This document shows, piece after piece, positions 1 to 9,852 of a DNA stretch of 64,000 nt. Source of the DNA: Microbulbifer variabilis ATCC 700307. Lineage in GTDB: Bacteria; Pseudomonadota; Gammaproteobacteria; Pseudomonadales; Cellvibrionaceae. Both the position numbers and the translations under genes were made by a program. Each line of letters starts with the position of its first letter. Within the stretch, counting starts at the first letter, position 1. The notes beneath the pieces are model-generated. The model was not told where the DNA came from and did no database searches. It was given only the letters and a program-made list of their open reading frames with translations. Location: assembly GCF_000380565.1 (NCBI RefSeq), contig NZ_AQYJ01000021.1, positions 124,001 to 188,000 on the forward strand, given 5' to 3'.

Positions 1-852
1 CACCTGTAGATTGATATTCTGGTAATCCGAAAGGGAAAAGATATTATCAGGGATAAGTGCATTTGCATTTACAGTAAGTCGTCCGCTGGAGTCAATTTCA
101 CTTTCTGGAAATAGGTTTAGTAGCCGAGTAGCCCTGATAATTGGAGTAATTACTTCCAGGTTCGAAGTTGCTTCACCATTCAACTGCCAATAGTTACTGC
201 CCTCTTTCGAGATACTCAGTGTCGTATAGGATATTAATTCAGAAGAACCTGGAGTGATACTAGCATTCACAGAAATCTTGTCTGGGGTTAGGTCTAGCTC
301 TAAAGAGATGTGATAGTTATCAAATCCAATAGTCTTATAGGGTAATTCTGCGAGGATGTTGCTGTCTTCTCGGACAATGCTGAGTGGGCCAGCAATAAAG
401 CTGTTATTAATTTCGATTTCCTTCACTAGCACTTTTCCGGGTATATTTTGAGTGATATCCCGGGCGATCTTTTCTAGGGAAAAAATAATTTCTTCTGCGA
501 GCAGATGAGACGTCGGATTCTGTGTGTCCGGTTTGCTTTCCTGATGAGTTAACTTGTCAACTGATAATTCTATTCTCTGGATGTTATCCCGGCTGATAAG
601 TACATGGAATGGGTAGAGTACTTGAACATTATCTAGAGTCAGGTTTTTGCCACTGGTGGATGTCAGTTGAATCCGCTCAATGGAAACTTCCCTGAAACTG
701 ATGTTCAGCCCGGATAGTTGCTTGATGACGACTTCACCGGAAAATAAATTGATAAGTTGAGGGGCGACGATATCCTTCTTCCACCAGCTGCCGAATAGCA
801 GCATAGCCAGGATAGTTAAAAACGTAAAAATAAGAATACGGGGCTTTCGCAC
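1..852 (-). CDS. AsmA/YdbH-like membrane-anchored envelope protein (5' part, runs off left edge)
   Basis: This is an open frame of 284 codons from a GTG at 852 down to base 1 with no stop, so the gene continues outside the window. A GAGG Shine-Dalgarno motif lies 6 nt before the GTG. The product starts with a short basic end and one membrane helix (LIFTFLTILAMLLFGSWW), so it should be an inner-membrane-anchored protein facing the periplasm. The rest is beta-rich, with patterns such as 'VSIERIQLTS' and 'LTLDNVQVLYPF' that resemble the long beta-groove proteins of the AsmA/YdbH group, which are linked to lipid transport between membranes. The family call is inference from pattern; the C-terminal part that would settle it is missing. 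The next gene upstream on this strand ends at 1061, so this may be the second gene of that unit. Confidence 0.6.
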   Translation of the reverse strand, partial: MRKPRILIFTFLTILAMLLFGSWWKKDIVAPQLINLFSGEVVIKQLSGLNISFREVSIERIQLTSTSGKNLTLDNVQVLYPFHVLISRDNIQRIELSVDKLTHQESKPDTQNPTSHLLAEEIIFSLEKIARDITQNIPGKVLVKEIEINNSFIAGPLSIVREDSNILAELPYKTIGFDNYHISLELDLTPDKISVNASITPGSSELISYTTLSISKEGSNYWQLNGEATSNLEVITPIIRATRLLNLFPESEIDSSGRLTVNANALIPDNIFSLSDYQNINLQV

Positions 853-1060
853 GCTAAACCTCAAGCTCCAGGAAAGGAGGTAACTTTGTTATCTCGCTTA
901 TGGACTGCAGTAGGTGGCATACAATGCAGGACAACTGCTCCCATAAAGTTGGTAAAAGGCTATTTTATCAAACTGGCCGGATAATCATTGGTGCAAACGT
1001 TGGATTATTCGTGAATAGGATGGTTCACTCATTCATGGCTGAAAAAATGTGAACAAGCAG

Positions 1061-1507
1061 TCATGGTGCTTCTACTATGGTCTCCTGCAGTAGCTTCAGG
1101 CGCCATAGGCCCTGTTCCTTGACCCAGAGGCTGGATGTAAACAGCCAGGCGGAAACTGGCTTATCTTCGAAGCTGCCCTCAAAAGATGTATACATGGTCA
1201 TAAGTGCAGTCTTTGCGCTCAGAGGTGTTATTGAGACCTTATAAGAGGAGTGTTTCTTAATATCCAAGGTTCTGAACTTTTCAACAACCTGTCCGGGACC
1301 GAGGGCTTCCTTGTAATAGGGAGTAACTATCAATCCGTCTTTAGTCATTATTTCTCTGATGGCATTACCATCATGTTGCATAAAGGCCATTTTGAGAGCT
1401 TCCATGCGGGAGTTCAGCTCATCGTCCAGCTTTGCTGCCGAAGCTGGCGTAGCAATGAAAAGCAAAATGCCAACGATAAACAGTAAAGCGATAAGCTTGT
1501 TACCCAT
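1061..1507 (-). CDS. Secreted SnoaL/NTF2-like protein
   Basis: The 148-residue product begins with a clear signal peptide (GNKLIALLFIVGILLFIATP, then ASA-AKL). I chose the start at 1507 because it opens directly on this signal and has AGGTGG 5 nt upstream; a longer frame to 1633 would put 42 unlikely residues in front. The mature part follows the SnoaL/DUF4440 pattern of an NTF2-like cone fold: an N-terminal helix with 'MEALKMAFMQHD', a middle 'KDGLIVTP', and a C-terminal strand with 'LWVKEQGLWRLKLLQE'. Such domains bind small ligands or act as isomerases; no catalytic residue can be assigned, so the substrate is unknown. It is divergent from pepN, and two other NTF2-like proteins lie at the far end of the window. 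Confidence 0.7.
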   Translation of the reverse strand: MGNKLIALLFIVGILLFIATPASAAKLDDELNSRMEALKMAFMQHDGNAIREIMTKDGLIVTPYYKEALGPGQVVEKFRTLDIKKHSSYKVSITPLSAKTALMTMYTSFEGSFEDKPVSAWLFTSSLWVKEQGLWRLKLLQETIVEAP

Positions 1508-1802
1508 AATGACCACCTGAGTGAGAAGCAGCCCACCGACCGTTTGTTGCTTTAAAGATAACTGTGAAAGTAAATGGCCGCAAAATTGCTGAATGCTAGT
1601 GTCAGGGTGAGAGGCTTCCAAACCAGCCGGCATGGAGAAGGTCTTGTTATTCTGATCTACTGAGTGATAAGTGGGAATACAAGCCCATAAGAAATGCTAA
1701 TAGTTAGGCTTATTATTTCAACTTGTAATACTGCTTTTTACCCCAATTTATTTATCCCCTTACCGTTCCGATAGGAACATACTTATTGAGGATGTTTCAA
1801 CA

Positions 1803-4436
1803 ATGCAAGATGCCCAGCCGAAGACTACTTACCTGAAGGACTATCGTGTGCCGGATTACCTGGTGGATAGTACCGACTTGTGCTTCGAACTGGAGCCAAA
1901 GGCCACCCTAGTGAAATCCCGTCTCAAAATTCGTAGAAATCCGGAGGCCGAAGAGGGAATACCGCCTTTACTTCTGGATGGAATCGACCTGGAACTGCTG
2001 TCTATTGCTATTGACGGCACCATGCTGTCTCCCGCTGACTATCAGGAGTTACCGCAGGGATTGTCGATTATTGTTGAGAAACCAGATTTTCTCCTGGAAA
2101 TTCACAATCGGATAAACCCTGAGGATAATACATCCTTAGAGGGCCTGTATCTCTCCAACGGTATGTATTGTACGCAATGTGAGGCCGAGGGTTTCAGGAA
2201 GATTACCTTCTATCCAGACAGGCCTGATGTAATGTCAAAATTCACAACTACCATTGTGGCCCCAATAGATCATCCTGTGTTGCTTTCCAACGGTAATGAA
2301 GTGGATCGGGGCTATATTGAGGACGGACGTCAGTTTGTTACTTGGGAAGACCCTTTTGCCAAACCGGCTTATCTCTTTGCTCTGGTTGCGGGAGATTTAC
2401 AGCATGTTGATGATACTTTTACCACTTCCAGTGGACGTGAAGTAAAGCTGCAGATTTTTACTGAAGCAAAAAATATCGGCAAATGTGATCATGCGATGCG
2501 ATCCTTGAAAAGTGCCATGCACTGGGATGAGGAGGTGTATGGTCGGGAATATGATCTCGATATTTTCATGGTTGTTGCAGTTGATCACTTCAATATGGGG
2601 GCAATGGAAAATAAAGGGTTGAATATCTTCAATTCTGCCTGTGTTTTAGCCAGCCCGGAAACCGCTACCGACTCGGCATTCCAAAGAATTGAATCAATCG
2701 TTGGTCATGAGTATTTTCATAATTGGTCGGGTAATAGGGTTACGTGCCGCGATTGGTTCCAGCTTAGTCTTAAAGAGGGATTTACGGTTTTTCGCGATGC
2801 AGAATTTTCCGCTGACTTGAATTCGAGGGCCGTTAAACGTATTGAAGATGTGACCTTGCTGCGTACTAATCAATTTGCGGAAGATGCCGGTCCAATGGCG
2901 CACCCTATTCGCCCGGACTCCTATATGGAAATCTCTAACTTCTACACACTTACTGTGTATGAAAAGGGCGCAGAAGTTGTGCGTATGATCCATACGCTTT
3001 TAGGAGCGGATGGCTTTCGCAAGGGGAGTGACCTGTACTTTGAGCGGCATGATGGGTGTGCCGTTACCTGTGAAGATTTTATAGTTGCAATGGAAGATGC
3101 TAATCAGGTGGATCTCACCCAGTTCCGTCGCTGGTATAGCCAGGCTGGCACGCCAGTCTTGGATGTGACAGATCAATTTGATGAAAGTACGGGTGTATAT
3201 AGGCTTGTCATTCGCCAGTCTTGCCCTCCTACACCTGAGCAAAAAGACAAACTCCCGTTCCACATTCCCCTTACGGTGGGGTTACTGGACTCAACAGGGA
3301 GCGATATCGCGTTGGATAAAGCGGGCTCCACCCAGCTTGTTCTGGAGATCACTGAAAGTGAACAGATGTTTGAGTTTAATGGGCTGAATGAGAAGCCTCT
3401 ACCTTCCCTTTTACGAAGCTTCTCTGCACCAGTGAAAGTACGCTATGACTATAGTCTTGAGCAGCTTCTATTCCTGATGAGCCATGATTCGGATACTTTT
3501 AATCGATGGGATGCTTCTCAAAGATTAGCGTTTAAGGCTATGAATCTGCTTCAGGGTGCATACCAAGAAGGTTTAACTTTAAAACTGTCTCCAGAGCTCA
3601 TTTTGGCTTATCGGAATATATTGTTGGATAAAGAGCTAGACCCGGCACTGGTTGCGGAAATTATGCTTTTGCCCAGTGAGCACTCCATTGCGGAGGAATC
3701 AGTATCTATTGATGCTGAAGCTATTGTCGCTGCAAGAGCTTTTGCTCGTAAATCGCTCTCCTGCGCGCTTATTGATGAGTTAAAAGAACGGTATGCTGAG
3801 CTTGATATTGAAAGGCCCTATAGCCCTAATGCCAAGGATATCGCTGAGCGCAGGTTAAAGAATATCTGCTTGGAATACCTCTGTATCACAGAATCTGCGG
3901 ATGCTCTAGATCTCGCTCAGCGACAATTTGATTCGGCTGGAAATATGACAGACAGAGCAGCGGCGTTAAGTGCATTGATTAACTATGGTAATGATCAATA
4001 CGCTGAACAAGCCATTCATCAATTTTATGACCGCTGGAAGGAAGATACACAAGTTACTGAGCTTTGGCTTGCACAGCAAGCCTGTAGCGCGAAAAGAGGC
4101 ACCCTGAATAATATCAAAGCGCTTATGCAGCATCCCGCCTTTGAGTTGAAAAACCCAAATAAAGTGAGGGCAGTAATTGGTGGGTTTGCCAATCGAAATT
4201 TCCAACAATTCCACAAAAATGATGGTAGTGGTTTTGAGTTTGTTGCAGACCAGGTTATTGCTTTAGATAAGTTAAACCCCCAGATAGCCTCCAGAGTGGT
4301 AATTCCTATCACGCGCTGGAAGAAATATCAGGGGGATTTGGCAGATAAAATGAAAGCTGCACTATTACGAGTGTCAAATTCCGGGGAGCTCTCCAAAGAT
4401 GTTTATGAAGTGGTGAGTAAGAGTTTAATGAATTAG
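1803..4436 (+). CDS. pepN: Aminopeptidase N (M1 family)
   Basis: This 877-residue enzyme is a zinc metallopeptidase that removes N-terminal residues from peptides in the cytoplasm. The length matches the bacterial PepN family. Visible signatures are the exopeptidase motif GAMEN near residue 265, the zinc site HEYFHNW at residues 302-308, and the third zinc ligand Glu in 'LKEGFTVFRD' about 20 residues later. The C-terminal half is the helical domain typical of the long Gram-negative PepN type. The first residues 'MQDAQPKTTYLKDY' fit the usual PepN N terminus, which supports the ATG at 1803. There is no signal peptide. It stands alone, divergent from the secreted NTF2-like gene and convergent with the AraC gene. 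Confidence 0.95.
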   Translation: MQDAQPKTTYLKDYRVPDYLVDSTDLCFELEPKATLVKSRLKIRRNPEAEEGIPPLLLDGIDLELLSIAIDGTMLSPADYQELPQGLSIIVEKPDFLLEIHNRINPEDNTSLEGLYLSNGMYCTQCEAEGFRKITFYPDRPDVMSKFTTTIVAPIDHPVLLSNGNEVDRGYIEDGRQFVTWEDPFAKPAYLFALVAGDLQHVDDTFTTSSGREVKLQIFTEAKNIGKCDHAMRSLKSAMHWDEEVYGREYDLDIFMVVAVDHFNMGAMENKGLNIFNSACVLASPETATDSAFQRIESIVGHEYFHNWSGNRVTCRDWFQLSLKEGFTVFRDAEFSADLNSRAVKRIEDVTLLRTNQFAEDAGPMAHPIRPDSYMEISNFYTLTVYEKGAEVVRMIHTLLGADGFRKGSDLYFERHDGCAVTCEDFIVAMEDANQVDLTQFRRWYSQAGTPVLDVTDQFDESTGVYRLVIRQSCPPTPEQKDKLPFHIPLTVGLLDSTGSDIALDKAGSTQLVLEITESEQMFEFNGLNEKPLPSLLRSFSAPVKVRYDYSLEQLLFLMSHDSDTFNRWDASQRLAFKAMNLLQGAYQEGLTLKLSPELILAYRNILLDKELDPALVAEIMLLPSEHSIAEESVSIDAEAIVAARAFARKSLSCALIDELKERYAELDIERPYSPNAKDIAERRLKNICLEYLCITESADALDLAQRQFDSAGNMTDRAAALSALINYGNDQYAEQAIHQFYDRWKEDTQVTELWLAQQACSAKRGTLNNIKALMQHPAFELKNPNKVRAVIGGFANRNFQQFHKNDGSGFEFVADQVIALDKLNPQIASRVVIPITRWKKYQGDLADKMKAALLRVSNSGELSKDVYEVVSKSLMN

Positions 4437-4618
4437 CCATTAGTCAGAAAAGAGCGGTGGTCGTAATACGGCCCCGCACAAACAGTCACACATAATGTAC
4501 CTTATGGTTGGTGGTGTGTTTCTTCTTTAGAGATATTTTTGGGTTGCGTTCCGATATGTAGCTATGAACGGCCTTTAAAGAGTAAGCTATATGCGATTAC
4601 ACATTGATGAGATAGGTT

Positions 4619-5656
4619 TTATTCACTGGTGCTATGCTCTTCTTGTTGGCCATGTTTCCTGAATTCACGTGGGGATTTTCCCGTCCATTTTTTAAAGCTC
4701 CTCGAAAAGCTACTGGTGTCATTGAATCCAAGCTTATAGGTAATTGATGTCACGGGTAACTCTTGTTGCTTCAGGTACTGAATAGCCTGGTGTTTACGCG
4801 TTTTGTCCAGTATTGCCTGATAGCTGGAACCTTTTTCCTTAAGTTTTCTGTGTAGACTGCGGCAACTGATTCCGATGGTTTTGGCGACAATTTCTTGGGA
4901 TAGGTCACCGGTAGGCATCAGATCTATTAAAACTTTATTTGTTATATTGATAATGTCATTTTTTCTTAGGCGTGATAGATAATTCGTTAGTGCCTGTTCG
5001 TTGATATTAGCCAACTCACTATTTCCTGAGCAGATGTGCCGATCTACAAAATCGCGTTCTAATCGAATTTCACAGGTGCTTGCAGAAAATCCCACTGGGC
5101 ATCTATACATCATTCGATGGTGTTCAGGGTTGACTGGCTTCGTGCGCGTAAGGTTAATTGCAATCAGATTTTTGTGGATATCCGGGGATATTTTCCTGCA
5201 TGATTTTATTAACAAGGCGATAAAGGCATCCACTGCATGGATGCTGGGCTCATAATGCAAGTCTTCGACCTTGTGCCAGGAGACTATTACTTCGTGTCGC
5301 TCATTGCGAACACTGATTTTCATGGCAGTGCTGACTACCTCTGAGAATCGCGATGACCGCTCCAGGCTTTCTCTGATGGAACTACTGGCCAAGTGAGCAT
5401 AACTTAGAGCGTGGAGGTTTGTGTGGTTAACATGCTTCACAACCTCTAAACCTATGCAATCATTGCCGGATAAGGACTCTGCCAGATTCCATAATTTTTT
5501 CATGTTTTCCAAAGGGATACGTCTATTTGTATCCTCTATGCTACAGGCTGAGATACCGGCCTTTCGCAGGACTTCCCGGGGGGGACAATAAGGTTTTAAA
5601 GCCTCAATAATGGGTAAAACCCAGGTTGCAATGGTTGTGTGTCCATTCTCAGCCAT
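4619..5656 (-). CDS. AraC-family transcriptional regulator with Arabinose_bd-type N-terminal domain
   Basis: The 345-residue protein has the layout of the OruR/ArgR-like AraC subgroup: an N-terminal sensory domain of about 200 residues with 'CIGLEVVKHVNHTNLHALSY', and a C-terminal double helix-turn-helix at about residues 235-335. The second HTH carries the AraC signature 'KLGFNDTSSFSRSFKKWTGK' followed by SPREF. It should activate transcription in response to a small ligand; the ligand cannot be read. It is divergent from the DUF3604 gene with roughly 120-180 bp between the two starts, so it is a candidate regulator of that cassette, although this is only inferred from position. Confidence 0.88.
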   Translation of the reverse strand: MAENGHTTIATWVLPIIEALKPYCPPREVLRKAGISACSIEDTNRRIPLENMKKLWNLAESLSGNDCIGLEVVKHVNHTNLHALSYAHLASSSIRESLERSSRFSEVVSTAMKISVRNERHEVIVSWHKVEDLHYEPSIHAVDAFIALLIKSCRKISPDIHKNLIAINLTRTKPVNPEHHRMMYRCPVGFSASTCEIRLERDFVDRHICSGNSELANINEQALTNYLSRLRKNDIINITNKVLIDLMPTGDLSQEIVAKTIGISCRSLHRKLKEKGSSYQAILDKTRKHQAIQYLKQQELPVTSITYKLGFNDTSSFSRSFKKWTGKSPREFRKHGQQEEHSTSE

Positions 5657-5835
5657 TTGCCAGCTTGTCCTAATTGGTCAAGAGTTTGGCCAGTTAAGTA
5701 AAGAAGTGCATAGGCCAAACTATTAGCATCAAAATCAGTATTTCTACATTCTTCCAAGATTAGCCTAACAGTCTTGGTATGTTAAGGAAACCTGCTGCTT
5801 TTAAAGTAAGTCCCGATACTCATGCGATGGGAACT

Positions 5836-7752
5836 ATGCACAATTTAATTAAAAGAATAGTGGTACTTACTGGTTTATCAGCCTCCGCATTATATGGAAG
5901 TGTGAAGGCTGATGAGCCCACCCAGCTTTTCTGGGGAGATATGCATTTACATACCTCTTACTCATTCGATGCCTTTTTAAGTCAAAATTACTCGGCAACA
6001 CCTGATACTGCTTATCGGTGGGCCAAGGGACAACCGGTTATTCACCCTTATACTCATGCTAAGGTACGAATAGATACACCGCTGGACTTTCTTGTGGTCT
6101 CCGATCATGCAGAGGGATTGGGGGTGATGAGGGCGATAGTTAACGAAACAGACCAGCTAAATACAGAATTACCCATTTCCCAATCAATAAAGCGCTGGTT
6201 CGCCAAGCAGCATATTCGCTATAAAGTATCTGTGAATGAGGGGATGGATATATTTAATGAGTTGCTGCCGATACAGGCGCTCAACTCGGAGGATGATGCT
6301 GATCCAGTACAGGACCCTGCCAATATTGCCCCAGAGCCGGTGCTCGGGGACTTAAATCAAACCCGGGAAACTGCTTGGCATGAAATCATTGATGCAGCCG
6401 AGCGTCATTATCAACCTGGTACTTTCACGAGCTTTATAGGTTGGGAGTGGAGTTCAACCCCTACAGGGGCCAACCTGCATCGGGTGGTAGTTTCCCCCAA
6501 TGGTTCCAAACAGGCTAAGCAATATCTGCCTTTTGGGTCAGACCAGAGTCAATATCCAGAGGAATTATGGCGTTGGTTGGATGAAACGTCAGAGCGAACT
6601 GGTAGCGAGTTCATTGCTATCCCCCATAACTCCAATGTGTCCAAAGGGTACATGTTTGCAGAAACCACTCTGCGTGGTGAGCCGATCGACACACAGTATG
6701 CACGAACGCGCATGCGCTGGGAGCCCCTGGTTGAGATGACGCAAATAAAAGGGGATTCCGAGACGCACTCACAGCTTTCACCTATGGATCCCTTTGCTGA
6801 CTTCGAAAATTATCCTTTCTACTTACAAGCTGATCCAGAAGCTTATCGTGTAGCTAAAGGCGACTATGTGCGCTCTGGCTTAAGGGCTGGTTTGGAGATT
6901 GGAGAGAAAATAGGGATGAATCCCTATAAGTTTGGATTGATTGGGTCCACCGATTCTCATACCGGTATATCGAGTGCTGAAGAGGGAAACTTCTGGGGTA
7001 AATTTGCCCATGATTCAATTCCGGAGGGCAAGCGGAAAAATACTGTCATAGGCGGAACCAAAGCAACTGGTTGGAATATGTCAGCTTCTGGTCTTGCTGC
7101 AGTTTGGGCCGAGGAAAATACACGAGAAAGCCTGTTTGCCGCTTTTAAGCGTCGTGAGGTTTATGCAACTACAGGGCCGAGAATTCAAGTGCGTGTTTTT
7201 GCAGGTTGGAGTTTCCCAAAGCATGCAATAGATGCAGAAAATATTGCTGAATTGGGTTATTCCCATGGAGTGCCTATGGGGGGGGATTTAACCAGGCCCC
7301 AAGCTTCAGATAAGTCGATACAATTACTGATACGTGCTGTTAAAGATCCCAAAGGAGCAAATCTTGATAGAGTCCAAGTTGTAAAGTCATGGCTCGACGA
7401 GGGAGGGCACAGCCATGAGCAGATCTTTAACGTAGCCTGGTCTGGCCAGCGGTCCCTGGATAACAGAGGTCAATTACCTCCGGTGGGTGATACTGTTGAC
7501 CGCGAGACAGGCCTTTATACCAATACCCTGGGTTCTATCGAGTTGTCCACGTTATGGCAGGATCCAGGCTTTGATATGAACCAGAGGGCTTTTTATTATG
7601 TTCGTGTTTTACAGATTCCAACGCCGCGTCACTCCCTTTACGATGCGGTGGCAGCAAAAGAAATCAACCATGGAAGAGTTCAGATACCCTCTGAAGGCCC
7701 GGCAATTATTCAGGAGCGTGCCTATACCTCACCTATTTGGTATACGCCGTAG
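5836..7752 (+). CDS. Exported DUF3604 (PHP-like) putative metal-dependent hydrolase
   Basis: The product is 638 residues from the start at 5836. The frame is open from an ATG at 5779, but 5836 opens on a signal peptide (HNLIKRIVVLTGLSASALYG, cleavage near VKA-DE). The mature protein begins with 'WGDMHLHTSYSFDAF' (His37 and His39), then 'SDHAEGLG' (Asp90, His91) and 'GSTDSHTG' (Asp373, His375). This His/Asp set is what a PHP-type metal centre uses, so a periplasmic metallohydrolase is likely. The substrate of DUF3604 proteins is, to my knowledge, not established. The gene is followed by a membrane parvulin (94 bp gap) and a HupE-like permease, which looks like a functional cassette. Confidence 0.85.
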   Translation: MHNLIKRIVVLTGLSASALYGSVKADEPTQLFWGDMHLHTSYSFDAFLSQNYSATPDTAYRWAKGQPVIHPYTHAKVRIDTPLDFLVVSDHAEGLGVMRAIVNETDQLNTELPISQSIKRWFAKQHIRYKVSVNEGMDIFNELLPIQALNSEDDADPVQDPANIAPEPVLGDLNQTRETAWHEIIDAAERHYQPGTFTSFIGWEWSSTPTGANLHRVVVSPNGSKQAKQYLPFGSDQSQYPEELWRWLDETSERTGSEFIAIPHNSNVSKGYMFAETTLRGEPIDTQYARTRMRWEPLVEMTQIKGDSETHSQLSPMDPFADFENYPFYLQADPEAYRVAKGDYVRSGLRAGLEIGEKIGMNPYKFGLIGSTDSHTGISSAEEGNFWGKFAHDSIPEGKRKNTVIGGTKATGWNMSASGLAAVWAEENTRESLFAAFKRREVYATTGPRIQVRVFAGWSFPKHAIDAENIAELGYSHGVPMGGDLTRPQASDKSIQLLIRAVKDPKGANLDRVQVVKSWLDEGGHSHEQIFNVAWSGQRSLDNRGQLPPVGDTVDRETGLYTNTLGSIELSTLWQDPGFDMNQRAFYYVRVLQIPTPRHSLYDAVAAKEINHGRVQIPSEGPAIIQERAYTSPIWYTP

Positions 7753-7846
7753 CTAATCAATGAATAAAGTCTGATGGTACAGTGAGGCGATCATTGCTTA
7801 ACCTTATTAGTTTAGTAGTTGTAGAGGTTTTTAGTGGGAGGCTTAA

Positions 7847-8764
7847 ATGCTGAAGAATTTGGGAGGACTGGGTAGAGATCCATTGGTACATTTTTTGGCT
7901 ATCGCTTTGTTTCTATTTGTTGGTATTGAGCTGGTGGATCCAAAGGCAGGAGCATCGGATCAAACGAATATTCTACATTTGAATGAAGATTTGTTAATTG
8001 AATATATTCAATATCAAAAAAAAACATTCAACCCGAGGTTTGCCAGGACTTACTGGCAGAGCTTGGCCCCCTCTGATCGATCAGACTTGATTCATGACTA
8101 TATTAGGGAGGAAGTGCTTTACCGCGAGGCTATGAATCTTGGCCTTCAGGATAATGATCAGATCATACGTCGTCGCCTTATTCAAAAGCTTGAGTATGTT
8201 ACAGATGGCTTTATTGGTGATATTAATGTTTCCCGGCAGGATTTAGAGCAGTACTTTTGGCTTCATCAGGAAGAGTACCGGATTGAAGCTTCTGTGACTT
8301 TCACTCATGTTTTTTTTGATTCCAGGAATCAATTTAATAACAGTCTAGAGGAGGTAGCTTTACAGACCTTGGATCACCTTTTGGAAAAGTCAGTGGCTTT
8401 TGAAAAATCCGCAGGGTATGGAGATAGATTTATATTTCACCGAAATTATGTGGCGCGAACGCGTCAACTGGTAGCTAGTCATATGGGGGAGGATATGACC
8501 CGGAAAATATTTCAGTTGCCAATAAACACTTGGTCCGGGCCTTATCAATCCCCTTATGGATTGCATTTAGTATTGGTGGTTGAGAATAATCCCAGTCGCC
8601 TGCCAAATTTTCAAGAGGTTGCTCCTCTGGTATTAGAAGACTATCGCCGTCAAAGAATGGATGATATGAGGCGACGTAAGATACAGGAATTGATTGCTCA
8701 ATATCGAGTTGAATGGGATCTTTCAATACAGGATTTGTCTGCGGATTTTACCTATGTTAAATAG
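7847..8764 (+). CDS. Membrane-anchored parvulin-type peptidyl-prolyl isomerase
   Basis: The 305-residue protein starts with one membrane helix (PLVHFLAIALFLFVGIEL), followed by a SurA/PpiD-like helical region at about residues 40-130 with 'YIREEVLYREAMNLGL'. A parvulin domain fills about residues 140-270, ending in the family pattern 'WSGPYQSPYGLHLVLV'. It should assist folding of exported proteins from the periplasmic face of the inner membrane. Several expected parvulin residues are altered, so it may act as a chaperone more than an isomerase (inference). It has a GGGAGG-like ribosome site before the ATG, and its stop overlaps the start of the next gene by 11 nt, so the two are probably translated together. 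It looks like a dedicated foldase for the DUF3604 protein or the permease. Confidence 0.82.
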   Translation: MLKNLGGLGRDPLVHFLAIALFLFVGIELVDPKAGASDQTNILHLNEDLLIEYIQYQKKTFNPRFARTYWQSLAPSDRSDLIHDYIREEVLYREAMNLGLQDNDQIIRRRLIQKLEYVTDGFIGDINVSRQDLEQYFWLHQEEYRIEASVTFTHVFFDSRNQFNNSLEEVALQTLDHLLEKSVAFEKSAGYGDRFIFHRNYVARTRQLVASHMGEDMTRKIFQLPINTWSGPYQSPYGLHLVLVVENNPSRLPNFQEVAPLVLEDYRRQRMDDMRRRKIQELIAQYRVEWDLSIQDLSADFTYVK

Positions 8765-9815
8765 ATATTCCTGCAGGTTAAGATTAATTATTTTAATTTT
8801 TCTGGTGGGTGGAATCTATGGTCGTCCTGGCTTTGCCCATGAAGGGAGGCCAATTTATATTCAATTGCAGGAGGTCTCAGAAAAAGTCTATAGTTTACGA
8901 TGGAAGATCCCTCCCGTGATGGAGCCGGGTACTGAGCCCGATATTTACTTAAAGGGTGCAGGCTGTCAAAAAATCTCTGGAGTTGAGGTTCCTCGTCATT
9001 CTGCTGTAAAAATGTATCAGTGCCAATCTCTAAGCTTCAATACTATTAAAAGCCCTACTACTGATTTGCAAATATATCTTGCATACCCTGTTGCAAATCC
9101 AGTGCTATCTACCTTGATTCACTTTGAAAGGATAAATGGGGATGCTGTCCACCTTTTTAATGGCCCAGGTGTATTGGAAGTAAATCTGCCTGCTGATTTG
9201 TCTGCCTGGGAATGTGTGAGGCAGTATATTAAAGCAGGATTTTTACACATTTTAGAAGGTTACGATCACCTGCTTTTTGTTTTGTGTCTGGTTTTTATTG
9301 CAAGGGGGCTTCGGGGTGTTTTGATAGCGGTAACTGGCTTTACGCTAGGTCACTCGATCACACTGGGGCTCGCAAGCTTGAATTTCTTTACCATAAGGGT
9401 GGATGTTGTAGAAGTATTAATCCCATTAAGTATTATGGTCCTAGCGGCTGAGATTATTAATGCAGGGCATTCTCGTGATAGGAATACTTTGTCTTGGCGA
9501 TTCCCGGCTATTGTTGCTAGCGGTTTTGGGTTGTTACATGGATTTGGGTTTGCCAGTGCATTGACAGGGCTGGGCCTTCCTCACGACCAAAAATTAGTAG
9601 CCTTGATTAGCTTTAATGCTGGTGTCGAGCTTGGTCAATTGGTATTTGTTTTATTTGTGCTTCTTTTGACATATATGGTTAAGTTGATATTTTTAAGATG
9701 GGGTTTTTCAGTATACTCACTTCGTGGTTTGATGCCGTCTACATCAGCTGTTTACCCAGTAGGTGTGGTGAGTGGGTATTGGCTGATTGAAAGATCTTTA
9801 GAATTGGTTTCTTAG
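8754..9815 (+). CDS. HupE/UreJ-family membrane protein with exported N-terminal domain
   Basis: The start at 8754 overlaps the parvulin gene by 11 nt and opens on a signal peptide ending near 'GFAHEG', giving 353 residues. Residues 30-150 form a periplasmic beta-rich domain. The C-terminal half is a multi-span permease with the HupE-type motif 'HILEGYDHLLF' (His165, Asp171, His172), plus 'TLGHSITLGLASL' and 'LLHGFGFASAL'. In HupE and UreJ these motifs belong to nickel or other metal transport, so a metal role is plausible here, though the metal is unknown. Placed last in the DUF3604/parvulin cassette, it could supply or handle the metal used by the DUF3604 protein (inference). Confidence 0.82.
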   Translation: MLNRYSCRLRLIILIFLVGGIYGRPGFAHEGRPIYIQLQEVSEKVYSLRWKIPPVMEPGTEPDIYLKGAGCQKISGVEVPRHSAVKMYQCQSLSFNTIKSPTTDLQIYLAYPVANPVLSTLIHFERINGDAVHLFNGPGVLEVNLPADLSAWECVRQYIKAGFLHILEGYDHLLFVLCLVFIARGLRGVLIAVTGFTLGHSITLGLASLNFFTIRVDVVEVLIPLSIMVLAAEIINAGHSRDRNTLSWRFPAIVASGFGLLHGFGFASALTGLGLPHDQKLVALISFNAGVELGQLVFVLFVLLLTYMVKLIFLRWGFSVYSLRGLMPSTSAVYPVGVVSGYWLIERSLELVS

Positions 9816-9852
9816 AATTTAAGAATTTTAATTTACATTAAATGTAAGATTT

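Noticed and set aside
9833-9847. AT-only dyad TTACATT-A-AATGTAA between two convergent genes
   Set aside because: Too short and AT-rich for a terminator, and such dyads arise easily by chance.
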